Of a stretch of 64,000 bases of DNA, positions 11,944 to 20,933 are shown one piece after another; within the stretch, counting starts at the first letter, position 1; each line of letters opens with the position of its first letter. The stretch covers positions 1,192,946-1,256,945 of the forward strand of contig NZ_LT699745.1 of NCBI RefSeq assembly GCF_900155385.1, given 5' to 3'. The stretch is from Vreelandella massiliensis (lineage in GTDB: Bacteria > Pseudomonadota > Gammaproteobacteria > Pseudomonadales > Halomonadaceae). The notes beneath the pieces were generated by a model. That model saw only the letters and a list, made by a program, of their open reading frames with translations. It searched no databases and was not told where the DNA came from. The position numbers and the translations under genes were made by a program.

Positions 11944-12501
11944 ATGAACCCGAAAGTTGTTGTTCGATGCATCCTAATCAGTCTTTTACTTGCCGCCCCC
12001 GCACCGCTGTTACTGGCGGGGATCGTTCACCTATTTAATGCCTCCCTGGCGGCGTCGCTGATGGCGGAGCTTGCCATTAGCGGCATCGCCGGCACTTACT
12101 TTGCCGTGGCGTTTGCGAGCTTTATCGTGTTGTGCGTGGGCACGCTGGCCGCCGCTGGTCTGGCGCCGCCGGTGGTGGTAACGCCCGAGATCGCCCGCAC
12201 CAAGCCAGCGCCGCGCCAGCCTGCGGCCTCAACCCCGACCCAAGACGAGGAGGATGATTGGGAAGAGGAGGAGGATATCATCGACCCCAACGATGGCCGC
12301 GAAGAGGGCGAAGTGAAGTGGTTTAACACCAATAAGGGCTACGGCTTTATTACCCGCGATAACGGCGAAGATGTGTTTGTTCACTTTCGCGCGATCCGGG
12401 GCCGTGGGCCGCGAATGTTAACGGAGGGGCAGATCGTGCGTTACTACGTGATCAAAAATGAGCGCGGTTTGCAGGCGGACGACGTCAGTATTATCGAATA
12501 G
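11944..12501 (+). CDS. Membrane-anchored cold-shock-domain protein
   Basis: A 185-residue protein of unusual build. Residues about 8-31 and 41-74 form two hydrophobic segments. Residues 75-100 are Pro/Ala-rich and 101-120 are strongly acidic (DEEDDWEEEED). Residues 121-185 are a complete CspA-type cold-shock domain with RNP1 KGYGFI at 131-136 and RNP2 VFVHF at 144-148. The domain would bind single-stranded RNA or DNA at the inner membrane face; that location is inferred from topology. ATG 11944 was chosen because it starts just before the first hydrophobic segment; the ribosome site is weak. The open frame back to 11872 adds no recognisable sequence. Confidence 0.85.
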   Translation: MNPKVVVRCILISLLLAAPAPLLLAGIVHLFNASLAASLMAELAISGIAGTYFAVAFASFIVLCVGTLAAAGLAPPVVVTPEIARTKPAPRQPAASTPTQDEEDDWEEEEDIIDPNDGREEGEVKWFNTNKGYGFITRDNGEDVFVHFRAIRGRGPRMLTEGQIVRYYVIKNERGLQADDVSIIE

Positions 12502-12547
12502 TGCCACCTTCTCGCGGCTAACCAACACTGTAGCTCTGTAGCAATCT

Positions 12548-12575
12548 CATCAACCCCGCCTCGGCGGGGTTGATG
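12548..12575. terminator. Strong hairpin between convergent genes
   Basis: The inverted repeat CATCAACCCCGCC/GGCGGGGTTGATG (13 bp, two-base centre) lies between the cold-shock-domain gene (plus) and the hypothetical gene ending at 12616 (minus). It lacks a clear T tract on either side, so termination is likely but less certain than for the other hairpins here. Confidence 0.6.
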
Positions 12576-12615
12576 ACGTTTGGGCCTGCGTGTGTAAAAA
12601 AAGAGAGGGCGGGAT

Positions 12616-13002
12616 TCAGCGCCCGGAGTCGGGCCAGTTGATGGCGCGCTCCTCCCCGTCTGGTAGCACTTGCCAAAAACGGTCGGGGTCGTCACCGGGG
12701 TGCCAGCCGCCAAGCGAGCAGCGCACTTCGACTTGTAGCGCTTGTGCCGCGTGCTGTGCCGCCTCCTGATCGGTTTGCCACGGCGTTTCAGCGCTATCTA
12801 GCCACAGGCTGGCAAAGCCATCGGCGGCGTTCTCGACCAGTAGCACCGGCACGCGGTGGCCATAAAAATGACCTTGAGTGCGCCACTTGCCTTTGCCGGC
12901 GGGGGTGAGCGGCGACGCATCCAGCGTTTGAGCCAGCCACGTATTGAGCGCCTCAAGCGGTGCGCGCGCCAAGTAGATTTCGATATCGGGATAGCGCTCC
13001 AT
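12616..13002 (-). CDS. Conserved-looking hypothetical protein downstream of dapE
   Basis: A 128-residue soluble protein I do not recognise. It begins [23 protein letters not shown] and contains GHFYGHRVPVLLVENAADGFASLWLDS and GGWHPGDDPDRFWQVLPDGEERAINWP. It is rich in Trp and acidic residues, with no signal peptide, membrane span or cysteine cluster. Its ATG shares one base with the dapE stop (TAATG), so translation is probably coupled. It is the last gene of the map-to-dapE run. Codon use resembles its neighbours, which argues that it is real. Confidence 0.75.
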   Translation of the reverse strand: MERYPDIEIYLARAPLEALNTWLAQTLDASPLTPAGKGKWRTQGHFYGHRVPVLLVENAADGFASLWLDSAETPWQTDQEAAQHAAQALQVEVRCSLGGWHPGDDPDRFWQVLPDGEERAINWPDSGR

Positions 13003-14189
13003 TATGTGCGCTCCGTGCGGCGGGTAGGGCTTTCGACAAACAGCGCCTTGAGCGTCGCCTCATAAATGCGGCTCAACTCGTCCAGGTCCGCCGCGCGCAC
13101 GCGCTCGTTAACCTTGTGAATGGTGTCGTTGAGCGGGCCAAGCTCCACCACCTGCGCGCCCAGGGTAGCGATAAAGCGTCCATCCGAGGTGCCGCCCGAG
13201 GTGGAGAGCGCGGGGCGCTCGCCGGTGACCGCTTCGACCCCTTGGGTCGCGGCGTCGATCAGTGCCCCCTCGGCGGTTAAAAACGGCTCGCCGTTAAGCG
13301 TCCAGTCCAGGTCATACTCCAGCCCATGGGCATCCAGGATCGCGTGGGTGCGCGCCTTGAGTTGCTCGTGGGTGACTTCGGTGGAGAAACGAAAGTTAAA
13401 CACCACTTCCACTTCACCGGGAATCACGTTGGTCGCGCCGGTGCCCGCGCGAACATTGGAGATCTGAAAGCTCGTCGCGGGGAAGAAGTCGTTGCCGTGA
13501 TCCCAGTGCTCATTAGTCAGCGCATCCAGGGCGGGCATGGCCTGGTGAATGGGGTTACGCGCCAGGTGCGGGTAGGCCACGTGCCCCTGGATACCCTTGA
13601 TATGCAAAACGCCCCCCAGCGAGCCGCGGCGCCCGTTTTTGATCACGTCGCCAAGCCGTGACGTCGATGAGGGCTCGCCGACGATGCAGTAATCCAGGCG
13701 GTCGTGGGCTTCACGCAGATGCTCGACCACCGCGCGCGTGCCATCCACCGCCGGACCCTCTTCGTCGGAGGTGATCAAAAACGCGATCCGGCCATCGTGG
13801 TTGGGATGTTCGCCGACAAAGCGCTCCACCGCCGTGACCATCGCCGCGAGGCTGCCTTTCATGTCCGCCGCGCCGCGCCCGCACAGCATGCCGTGATCGT
13901 CGATGCAAGGCTCAAAAGGCGGGTACTCCCAGCGCGTGGGCGGACCGCTTGGCACGACATCGGTGTGCCCGGCAAAGGCCAGCACCGGCCCGTGATGGCC
14001 GCGTACCGCCCAAAAGTTATCCACGTCGCCAAACGGCAGGCGCTCGACGTGAAAATCGAGCGCCTCCAGGCGCTCGATCATGATGTCTTGGCAGCCTTCA
14101 TCGTCCGGCGTCACCGAGGGGCGGCGCAACAGGTCAAAGGCGAGTTTCAGCGTCGGAGAGAGGGTCGTGTCAGGCTCAGTTATGGGCAT
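13002..14189 (-). CDS. dapE: Succinyl-diaminopimelate desuccinylase
   Basis: Encodes a 395-residue di-zinc M20-family hydrolase that converts N-succinyl-L,L-diaminopimelate to L,L-diaminopimelate and succinate for lysine and peptidoglycan. Metal ligands and catalytic residues are visible: [12 protein letters not shown] near 71, [11 protein letters not shown] near 104, [10 protein letters not shown] near 140, IVGEPSS near 170 and TIHKVNERV near the C-terminus. The dimerisation domain lies between about 185 and 300. The start overlaps the dapD stop by 14 bases. Length is about 20 residues above E. coli DapE because of both ends. Confidence 0.95.
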   Translation of the reverse strand: MPITEPDTTLSPTLKLAFDLLRRPSVTPDDEGCQDIMIERLEALDFHVERLPFGDVDNFWAVRGHHGPVLAFAGHTDVVPSGPPTRWEYPPFEPCIDDHGMLCGRGAADMKGSLAAMVTAVERFVGEHPNHDGRIAFLITSDEEGPAVDGTRAVVEHLREAHDRLDYCIVGEPSSTSRLGDVIKNGRRGSLGGVLHIKGIQGHVAYPHLARNPIHQAMPALDALTNEHWDHGNDFFPATSFQISNVRAGTGATNVIPGEVEVVFNFRFSTEVTHEQLKARTHAILDAHGLEYDLDWTLNGEPFLTAEGALIDAATQGVEAVTGERPALSTSGGTSDGRFIATLGAQVVELGPLNDTIHKVNERVRAADLDELSRIYEATLKALFVESPTRRTERT

Positions 14190-15201
14190 GCAGCGCCTCG
14201 TTGAGCGCCACGGCGCTTTTGTTGGTCAAGCACTCGATGCGGCCGTTTTGCGAGTTACGACGCAGCAGTAGGTCATCCTGGCCGGCCAATTCGCGCGCGG
14301 CCACGGTGTTGACCTCCTGGTTCTGGTCGTCCAGCAGCGTGACTTTGGCGCCGGCGGTGAGATAGAGGCCCGCTTCCACGGTGCAGCGATCGCCCAGCGG
14401 AATGCCGATACCCGCATTGGCACCGATCAAGCAGCCTTCGCCCACTTTGATGACGATGTTGCCGCCGCCGGAGAGTGTGCCCATGGTGGAGCAGCCGCCG
14501 CCGAGATCCGAGCCTTTGCCCACCATAACGCCGGCGGAGATACGCCCTTCGATCATGCCAGGGCCTTCGGTGCCAGCATTGAAGTTGACAAAGCCTTCGT
14601 GCATCACGGTGGTGCCTTCGCCCAGATAGGCGCCCAGGCGCACCCGGGCGGTGTCGCCGATGCGAATGCCTTGGGGCACCACGTAATCGGTCATCTTGGG
14701 GAATTTGTCGACGCAGTCGACCGACAGCGTGCGCCCCGCCAGGCGCGCTTTCAGGCGGCGTGCGGGCAGCTCTTCGATGTCGATGGCGCCTTCGTTGGTC
14801 CAGGCGATATTACGCAGCAGGCCGAACATGCCGGTGAGATCCAGCCCATGGGGTTTGACCAGCCGGTGCGAGAGCAGGTGCAGCTTGAGATACACCTCCG
14901 GTGCGGTTTGCGGCGGCTGGTCGCTGTCCAAAAACATCGCCACCAGCGGGCGCTGGCTGGCCGAAAACGACTCGGCAAGCTCCGCTTGGGCAGTATGCCC
15001 AGCGGCTTCCAGGGCTTTCGCCAGGCGCGTGCAGTCTTCCGGCAAGAAACTGATCGCGGCATTGCCTTCGGGGGCGTCGAGCGCCTCTTTGGCTGCCTTG
15101 ACCAGGCTGTCATCGGGATTCAAAAGCGGCGCCGGGTAATAAATTTCCAGCCAGTCGCCTTGGGTGTTTTGGGTGCCAATTCCAAGCGCAAAGCTCAGCA
15201 T
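14176..15201 (-). CDS. dapD: Tetrahydrodipicolinate N-succinyltransferase
   Basis: Encodes a 341-residue acyltransferase that transfers succinyl from succinyl-CoA to tetrahydrodipicolinate in the lysine/DAP pathway. It belongs to the longer pseudomonad-type DapD (about 344 residues). The N-terminal 150 residues are family specific. About 175-290 form a left-handed parallel beta helix from hexapeptide repeats ([37 protein letters not shown]). It sits between the ArsC-like gene and dapE, the same order as in Pseudomonas. Three tandem 14-bp repeats lie upstream. Confidence 0.94.
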   Translation of the reverse strand: MLSFALGIGTQNTQGDWLEIYYPAPLLNPDDSLVKAAKEALDAPEGNAAISFLPEDCTRLAKALEAAGHTAQAELAESFSASQRPLVAMFLDSDQPPQTAPEVYLKLHLLSHRLVKPHGLDLTGMFGLLRNIAWTNEGAIDIEELPARRLKARLAGRTLSVDCVDKFPKMTDYVVPQGIRIGDTARVRLGAYLGEGTTVMHEGFVNFNAGTEGPGMIEGRISAGVMVGKGSDLGGGCSTMGTLSGGGNIVIKVGEGCLIGANAGIGIPLGDRCTVEAGLYLTAGAKVTLLDDQNQEVNTVAARELAGQDDLLLRRNSQNGRIECLTNKSAVALNEALHAHN

Positions 15202-15261
15202 AAAGAGGATCCTTTTAGTCAGTCGGTAGGTCAGTGCCCGTCAATCATGGGTGCCGGTAAC

Positions 15262-15303
15262 GCGAAAGTGTTGAAGCAAAAGTGTTAAAGCAAAAGTGCT
15301 AAC
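15262..15303. repeat. Three tandem 14-bp repeats between the ArsC-like gene and dapD
   Basis: Three adjacent 14-base units read GCGAAAGTGTTGAA (15262-15275), GCAAAAGTGTTAAA (15276-15289) and GCAAAAGTGCTAAC (15290-15303). Units differ from the middle one at two or three positions. They lie in the 115-base gap upstream of dapD on its coding strand, where they could affect spacing or termination. No function is assigned. Confidence 0.85.
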
Positions 15304-15316
15304 GCGAGAGGGCGAA

Positions 15317-15658
15317 TCAAGCGAGCTTGTCGTAATCGCCGTCTTGGTAGCCAACGATGATAGTGCCGTCGTTGAGCTCTAAAAGCGGTCGCTTTAGCAG
15401 CGTCGGATGTTTCAGCAGCAGTTCGCGGCCTGAGTTGGCGTCGAAGTCCTTCTCTTCTTCAGAAAGCTCGCGCCACGTTTTGCTGCGTTTATTGATCGCC
15501 TCCACCAGCGGAACACGGTTAAGAATATGTTCCAGAAGCGGTGCCGAGAGCCCGTCTTTGCGCAGGTCGTGTGTCTTAAAGGGCATGCCTTTTGCGTCCA
15601 ATGCCTTTCGTGCTTTACGGCAGGTATCGCAGTTGTGGATCAGGTAAAGCGTGAGCAT
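15317..15658 (-). CDS. ArsC/Spx-like thioredoxin-fold protein (YffB type)
   Basis: A 113-residue thioredoxin-fold protein of the ArsC/Spx superfamily. The N-terminal redox motif is CDTC (residues 10-13, HNCDTCRKARKALDAKG). KRPLLELNDGTIIVGY near 90-105 carries the cis-proline and substrate-loop region of this family. Its closest type is YffB, which commonly sits with dap genes. Arsenate reduction cannot be assumed; glutathione-dependent thiol reduction is more likely. GGAGG precedes ATG 15658. It lies between dapC and dapD in the same direction, matching pseudomonads. Confidence 0.85.
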   Translation of the reverse strand: MLTLYLIHNCDTCRKARKALDAKGMPFKTHDLRKDGLSAPLLEHILNRVPLVEAINKRSKTWRELSEEEKDFDANSGRELLLKHPTLLKRPLLELNDGTIIVGYQDGDYDKLA

Positions 15659-15747
15659 ACGACCTCCTTTTCTTAATCAGACGGAAAACTTGATTCAAGA
15701 CGGTTCTGCGTTAAAGCGTGAACGATGTGGCAAGGTGGCTGCCTCGA

Positions 15748-16944
15748 TTAGCCTCGCTCGATCACGCGGCGTATTCGCTGCGCGGCTTCAAGGGTGGGAG
15801 CGAGCTCGGCCACCAAGGCCAGTCGTAGCCGACCCGAGCCGGGGTTTACCCCGCTTGTGCCGACGCTCCCCATGAGGCTGCCGGGTAGAACGCTGACGTG
15901 CGCTTGCTCAAACAGACGCTGGGTGAAAGCGATATCGTCGCCGCCCGGCACCGCCGGCCAGAGATAAAAGCTAGCCTCCGGGGTGGGGAAATCCAGCACC
16001 GGCGCAAGTTCCTGTGTCACGGCGGCGAACTTCTCCCGGTAGGCCTCGCGATTGGCGCGTACGTGGGCTTCATCTTGCCAAGCGGCGATAGAAGCGTGCT
16101 GCAGTGGCAGTGACATCGCGCAACCGTGATAAGTGCGGTAGCGCTTGAAGGGCGCGATAAGCGCGGCGTCGCCGGCGACAAAGCCCGAGCGCAGCCCCGG
16201 CAGGTTGGAGCGCTTGGAGAGCGAATGAAACACCAGGCAGCGCTGATAGTCGTGGCGATTAAGCTCGGCGCAGGCTTGCAAGAGCCCGGGTGGCGGGTGA
16301 GCCTCATCCAAGTAGAGCTCGGAGTAGCACTCATCGGAGGCGATGATGAAATCGAACTCATCGGCGAGCTTAATCAGCTGTTTGAACTCCTCAACCGGTG
16401 TGACTGCCCCGGTGGGGTTGCCCGGCGAGCAGACAAACACGATCTGCACCTCGCGCCAGGTGTCGGCGGGCACCGCGGAGAAATTGGGGCGAAAGCCGTT
16501 CTCCGCCGTGCAGTCGAGATAGAGCGGCTCGCCCCCGGCGAGCAGCGTGGCCCCTTCGTAGATCTGATAGAAGGGGTTGGGAACCGCGACTTTCGCCGGG
16601 CGCGTTTGGTCGAGCGCCGCCTGGACGAAGGCAAAAATCGCTTCGCGGGTGCCGTTGACCGGGAGCACTTGGGTCTCCGCGTCCAATGCCTGCAGGGAGA
16701 AGCGCGCGCTGGCCCAGTTGGCGATGGTTTGGCGCAGCCCGGGCAGGCCGGCGGTGGCCGGGTAGCGGGCAAACTCGGCCTGATGGGCGTGCAGCTTCTT
16801 GAGCGCGGCGGCGAAAGGCGCGTGCTGCGGCTCGCCAATGGTCAGCGGGATAGGGTCGAGATCCGTCGGCGCGATAAGCTTGGCCTTGAGCGCGGCCAAT
16901 TTTTCGAACGGGTAGGGGTGCAGGGCGTCGAGATCGGGGTTCAT
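15748..16944 (-). CDS. dapC: Succinyldiaminopimelate aminotransferase
   Basis: Encodes a 398-residue PLP-dependent fold-type I aminotransferase, probably DapC, which makes N-succinyl-L,L-diaminopimelate from the 6-oxo precursor. The PLP lysine is in SLSKRSNLPGLRSGF near residue 235. The substrate-site stretch PLTIGEPQH lies near 33-41, CSPGNPTG near 170, and the conserved Arg is near the C-terminus (GSGRLRLALVAE). Context between glnD and the dapD-side genes supports DapC over a general aspartate aminotransferase. GlnD stops 106 bases upstream. Confidence 0.9.
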   Translation of the reverse strand: MNPDLDALHPYPFEKLAALKAKLIAPTDLDPIPLTIGEPQHAPFAAALKKLHAHQAEFARYPATAGLPGLRQTIANWASARFSLQALDAETQVLPVNGTREAIFAFVQAALDQTRPAKVAVPNPFYQIYEGATLLAGGEPLYLDCTAENGFRPNFSAVPADTWREVQIVFVCSPGNPTGAVTPVEEFKQLIKLADEFDFIIASDECYSELYLDEAHPPPGLLQACAELNRHDYQRCLVFHSLSKRSNLPGLRSGFVAGDAALIAPFKRYRTYHGCAMSLPLQHASIAAWQDEAHVRANREAYREKFAAVTQELAPVLDFPTPEASFYLWPAVPGGDDIAFTQRLFEQAHVSVLPGSLMGSVGTSGVNPGSGRLRLALVAELAPTLEAAQRIRRVIERG

Positions 16945-17050
16945 CGGGAGTCCAGAGTGCGTGTCCAGGGTGCCGAGGCGGCAGCGTTATCGGCGTATGG
17001 CCGCCGATTATAGGCAAGCCCTTGGGTAGGCTCAAATGAGCCGGGCTCAA

Positions 17051-19726
17051 TTAGACGCTCAACACTTCCGTCAAGCGCTCGCGCAGCTGCTGCTGACGCT
17101 CCGGATCGGTCAGGGGTTCGCCTGCTTTGGTGGTGATGAAAAAGACGTCCTCCACCCGCTCGCCCAAGGTGGCGATCTTGGCCGCCGAAAGAGCGATGCC
17201 CTGCTCCATGAAAATACGCCCGACGCGGGCCAAAAGGCCGGGGCGGTCTGGGGCGCTGAGTTCAAGCATGGTGCGCTCGTTGGCCGGGTCCTGCTCGATC
17301 AGCACGTCGGTGGGCACTTTGAAGTGCTTGAGCTGGCGCGGCGTATGGCGGGAGACGATATCCGGGTAGTCTTCGGGGTCGTCGAGCTCCTCGACCAAGT
17401 GGCGACGCATCTCCTCGATGCGCTCTGGGTCGCTGATCGCCTGGCCTTGGCTGTCGAGCACGATAAAGGTGTTAAGCGTCCAGTTGTTGTTTGAGGTGGC
17501 GATGCGTGCGTCGTGGATCGAAAGCCCCAGCTGCTCCATGGCGGCGGCGGTGGCGGCGAAAAGGTCATCCACCGAGCGGGTGTGGATAAACACTTTGGTG
17601 CCGCCTTCGGCCATGTCGTCGGTGGGCGCGCTGATCAGCACCAGCGGTAGGTGGGTATCGGTATGACCCAGGATACCCTGGGTCTGCCAGGCGATTTCGC
17701 TGGGGGCGTACTGCAGGAAGTAATCCTCGCCGAGCGAATCCCACAGCGGGTCGATATGCTCGGCGACAATGCCCATGGTCTGCAGTAGCGAGCGCGCCTC
17801 CATGCGGGTTTCGCGCACCCAGTCTTCGCGGTCGGGCGGGTTTTTTAGGCCGCGGCGCAGTGCGCGCTTGGTTTCGGTGTGGAGTTGGCGCAACAGCGAC
17901 GCCCGCCAGCCGTTCCAGAGCGTCGGGTTGGTGGCGTTAATGTCGGCCACGGTGAGCACGTAAAGGTAGTCCAAGCGCGTTTCGCTGCGCACGGCGAGGG
18001 CGAAATCGCGGATCACGTCGGGGTCGGTAATATCGCGCTTTTGTGCGGTCATGGACATCAATAGGTGCTGCTCCACCAGCCAGCGGACCAGGTTGGTGTC
18101 GTGGGTGGAGACTCGGTGGCGCTTGCAGAACTGCTCGACGTCTTCAGCGCCGATCAGCGAGTGGTCGCCTCCGCGGCCCTTGCCCACGTCATGAAAGAGG
18201 CCGGCGATCCAGAGAAGGTCGAGCTTGGGTAGCTGCGATATCAGTGCGGCGGCGACCGGGAACTCATCCTTGGCCTCGGGGTTGCGAAAGCCGTGCAGAA
18301 ATTTGAGTAGCCGCAGGGTGTGGGCATCGACCGTGTAGATGTGGAACAGGTCGTGCTGCATCAACCCCACCGCGCGACCAAACTCGGGCAGGTATTTGCC
18401 CAGAATACCGTAACGGTTCATACGCCGTAGCTGGCGCGGCACGTTGCCCGATGAGCGTAACAGCGCCATGAACAGACGCTGGTGGAGCGGGTCGTCGCGG
18501 TAGTGATCGTCGATTTGGTGGCGGTGGTCGCGAATCAGGCGGATGGTGTCCGCGCGCACGCCCTCGATCTCGGGGTGCTGCGCCATGAGCAGGAAAAGTT
18601 CCAGCATCGCCGAGGGTTTATCGCGAAAGAGCGTGCGCGAGCGCACTTGAATGTAGCCGCCCTTGGTCTCAAAGCGCTCGTTGAGTTTGACCGTCTCCAG
18701 CGACTCTTGGCCGCGCAAAATCACTTCGTCAAAGTGCTGCAGCAGCATATCGTTGAGCTGCGCAAGGGCGGTGACATGGCGGTAGTAACGCTTCATGAAC
18801 TGCTCCACCGCGAGCCGCTCGGGCGTATCGCGAAAGCCGAACATCTCGGCAATGGTGCGCTGATGGTCAAACAGTAACCGGTCCTCCGCGCGCCCGGTGA
18901 GCATGTGCAGGGCGTAGCGCACCTGCCATAAAAACGCTTGGCCCTGGCTTAAAATGCGCAGCTCCGCATCGTTCATGAAACCGTTGGCGACGATATCGAT
19001 ATAGTGTTCGGTATCAAAGTGGCGCTTGGCGACCCAGCCGATCATCTGGATATCACGCAGGCCGCCAGGGGAGCTTTTGAGGTTGGGCTCTAAGTGGTAC
19101 TCGGAGTTGTTGTAGCGGTAGTGGCGGGCGATTTGCTCTTGCCATTTGGCCTCGAAGAAGCGATCCGCCGGCCATAGCCGCTCGGGGCTGAGGCGTTCGC
19201 GCATGGCCTCACGCAGGCGTTTTGGCCCGGCAATCAGGCGCGATTCGAGCAGATTGGTGATCACCGTCACATCGGCGTCGGCCTCGCGCTCGCAGTCATT
19301 GAGTGAGCGCACGCTGTGGCCTATCTCCAGGCCAATATCCCACAAAAAGGTAATAAAGGCGGTAAGCGGTTCGCGATAGGGCGTATCGTCGTCGTGCTCC
19401 AGCAGCAGTAGCAGGTCGATATCCGAATGTGGATGCAGCTCGCCCCGCCCGTACCCGCCGACGGCCACCAGAGCGACACCATCATCAGGCCACGCATGCT
19501 GCGCCCAGGCGATCGCTAAGAACTGATCAAGGTACCAGGCGCGCCCGCGCACCAGGTCGCGGATATCCGCGCCGGCGCGAAATTTCGCGTCGAGCCCTGC
19601 TTGTAGATCCCGAAGGGCCGCTTTGAACGGGACGACCGGCGAGCGTGAGCCGGCGAGTTCATCGCGAAAGGTCTCGAGATCAAGAAGCGACGTATCCGGC
19701 TCGAACCGGTAGTGGTGAAGTAGCAT
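17051..19726 (-). CDS. glnD: Bifunctional PII uridylyltransferase/uridylyl-removing enzyme GlnD
   Basis: Encodes an 891-residue nitrogen sensor that uridylylates PII when glutamine is low and removes UMP when it is high. Domains in order: the nucleotidyltransferase with AVGGYGRGELHPHSDIDLL near residues 87-105; a helical linker; the HD domain with HDVGKGRGGDHS near 515-526; and two C-terminal ACT domains at about 705-785 and 815-885 that bind glutamine. All parts are complete and length is normal. It lies 34 bases after map and upstream of dapC, so nitrogen sensing and DAP synthesis genes are probably cotranscribed. Confidence 0.97.
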   Translation of the reverse strand: MLLHHYRFEPDTSLLDLETFRDELAGSRSPVVPFKAALRDLQAGLDAKFRAGADIRDLVRGRAWYLDQFLAIAWAQHAWPDDGVALVAVGGYGRGELHPHSDIDLLLLLEHDDDTPYREPLTAFITFLWDIGLEIGHSVRSLNDCEREADADVTVITNLLESRLIAGPKRLREAMRERLSPERLWPADRFFEAKWQEQIARHYRYNNSEYHLEPNLKSSPGGLRDIQMIGWVAKRHFDTEHYIDIVANGFMNDAELRILSQGQAFLWQVRYALHMLTGRAEDRLLFDHQRTIAEMFGFRDTPERLAVEQFMKRYYRHVTALAQLNDMLLQHFDEVILRGQESLETVKLNERFETKGGYIQVRSRTLFRDKPSAMLELFLLMAQHPEIEGVRADTIRLIRDHRHQIDDHYRDDPLHQRLFMALLRSSGNVPRQLRRMNRYGILGKYLPEFGRAVGLMQHDLFHIYTVDAHTLRLLKFLHGFRNPEAKDEFPVAAALISQLPKLDLLWIAGLFHDVGKGRGGDHSLIGAEDVEQFCKRHRVSTHDTNLVRWLVEQHLLMSMTAQKRDITDPDVIRDFALAVRSETRLDYLYVLTVADINATNPTLWNGWRASLLRQLHTETKRALRRGLKNPPDREDWVRETRMEARSLLQTMGIVAEHIDPLWDSLGEDYFLQYAPSEIAWQTQGILGHTDTHLPLVLISAPTDDMAEGGTKVFIHTRSVDDLFAATAAAMEQLGLSIHDARIATSNNNWTLNTFIVLDSQGQAISDPERIEEMRRHLVEELDDPEDYPDIVSRHTPRQLKHFKVPTDVLIEQDPANERTMLELSAPDRPGLLARVGRIFMEQGIALSAAKIATLGERVEDVFFITTKAGEPLTDPERQQQLRERLTEVLSV

Positions 19727-19760
19727 GGGCCGCCTGAAAGTTGTGCGTTTGGTGAGTGCG

Positions 19761-20552
19761 TTAGGCGCCTAGAAAGCTCAAGTCTTCATCGCTGCGCGCG
19801 GTGAGAACCTCTACGCCGTCGTCGGTCACCAGCAGGGTGTGCTCCCACTGAGCGGATAGGCTGCGATCCTTGGTGACCGCCGTCCAGCCATCGCGCAGCA
19901 CCTTGGTTTTATAGCCGCCGACATTAATCATCGGCTCGATGGTAAAGCACATACCCGCTTTGAGGGTAATGTCCGCGTCGGCGGCGTAGCCGTCATAGTG
20001 CAGAAACTGCGGCTCTTCGTGAAAGTCGGCGCCGATACCGTGGCCGCAGAAGTCACGCACCACCGAGTAGCCATTGGCTTCTGCGTGCTGCTGAATCGCT
20101 CGTGCCAGTTCGGAAAGGCGCACGCCAGGCTTAACCCGCGCGATGCTTTTGTACAGGCACTCTTGCGTGATACGGCTTAACCGTTCGCCCTGAATCGTGT
20201 CGCCAATCACAAACATGACGCTGGAGTCACCATGGTAACCGTCGGCGGTTTTGACGGTAATATCCAGGTTCATGATATCGCCATTTTTGAGCTTTTTACC
20301 GTCATCGGGGATACCGTGACACACCACGTGGTTGATGGAGGTGCAGGTCGCCTTGGGGAAGCCATGGTAGTTCAGCGGCGCCGGCGTGGAGCCGAGCTCT
20401 TTCACGATGTAGTCGTGGCAGCGGCGGTCGATCTCGCCAGTGGTAACGCCCGCTTCAACGTAAGGGGTGATCATTTCAATGACACTGGCGGCTTGGCGGC
20501 CAGCTTCGCGCATTTTTTCGATTTCAGCGGGGGTCTTGATCGGAACGTTCAT
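19761..20552 (-). CDS. map: Methionine aminopeptidase, type I
   Basis: Encodes a 263-residue metalloprotease that removes the initiator methionine from new proteins. Metal ligands occur in NLDITVKTADGYHGDSS (two aspartates), GHGIGADFHEEP (His), TIEPMINVG (Glu) and the C-terminal QWEHTLLVT (Glu). The His near NHVVCHGIPDDG completes the site. I chose ATG 20552 (MNVPIKTP); an in-frame GTG two codons earlier gives no better ribosome site. It is divergent from rpsB, the usual arrangement, and heads the map-glnD-dap operon. Confidence 0.96.
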   Translation of the reverse strand: MNVPIKTPAEIEKMREAGRQAASVIEMITPYVEAGVTTGEIDRRCHDYIVKELGSTPAPLNYHGFPKATCTSINHVVCHGIPDDGKKLKNGDIMNLDITVKTADGYHGDSSVMFVIGDTIQGERLSRITQECLYKSIARVKPGVRLSELARAIQQHAEANGYSVVRDFCGHGIGADFHEEPQFLHYDGYAADADITLKAGMCFTIEPMINVGGYKTKVLRDGWTAVTKDRSLSAQWEHTLLVTDDGVEVLTARSDEDLSFLGA

Positions 20553-20632
20553 TAGCACTCGTCACGTTGAGAATGGGACATCGTGGCGCCAGTATAAAGG
20601 CTTGGCGACAAGAACGGGAAAGTGGTGATGGC

Positions 20633-20661
20633 TTCATCTTGGCGGTAATCTATGGTATAAA
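20633..20661 (+). promoter_or_regulatory. Probable promoter for rpsB-tsf
   Basis: The -10 element TATAAA at 20656-20661 is preceded by TGG, an extended -10 signature. TTCATC at 20633-20638, with a 17-base spacer, is a weak -35. It starts a leader of about 265 bases before rpsB. Confidence 0.55.
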
Positions 20662-20933
20662 GCCGCGCGCTTTCCTGCAATCGCCCCAGCCGTTTTTGCT
20701 TGCGGCAAATGGTGCTTCTGGCAAATGGTGTTTGTGGCAACAAACGGAAAGGCGCAATGGGCATGGCGCAATGGTGCGCGATGCTACTAAACAGCAAGCC
20801 TTAAAACACACATGCACCGTCACATGGTCCCGGGTGCCTTTGAACGCCACGTTTGAGCCTAGGTCAAACGTCGTGTCTCTGGTCGGATCCATGGGGTGTA
20901 TGGAGGCCTAACCCGAGTTTCAGGAGTTCTACC
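20662..20933 (+). promoter_or_regulatory. rpsB leader region with internal repeats
   Basis: About 270 non-coding bases lie between the presumed promoter and rpsB. They contain two adjacent 16-base near-copies starting GGCAAATGGTG (20704-20719 and 20720-20735) and a third partial copy. GCGCAATGG is repeated near 20753 and 20767. In gammaproteobacteria the rpsB leader binds S2 to repress rpsB-tsf; a similar role is inferred here from position and length only. No convincing ORF is seen in it. Confidence 0.45.

Noticed and set aside
16126..17013. Open frame of 295 codons antisense to dapC
   Set aside because: The minus-strand frame is a clear aminotransferase with all motifs; the plus frame has none.
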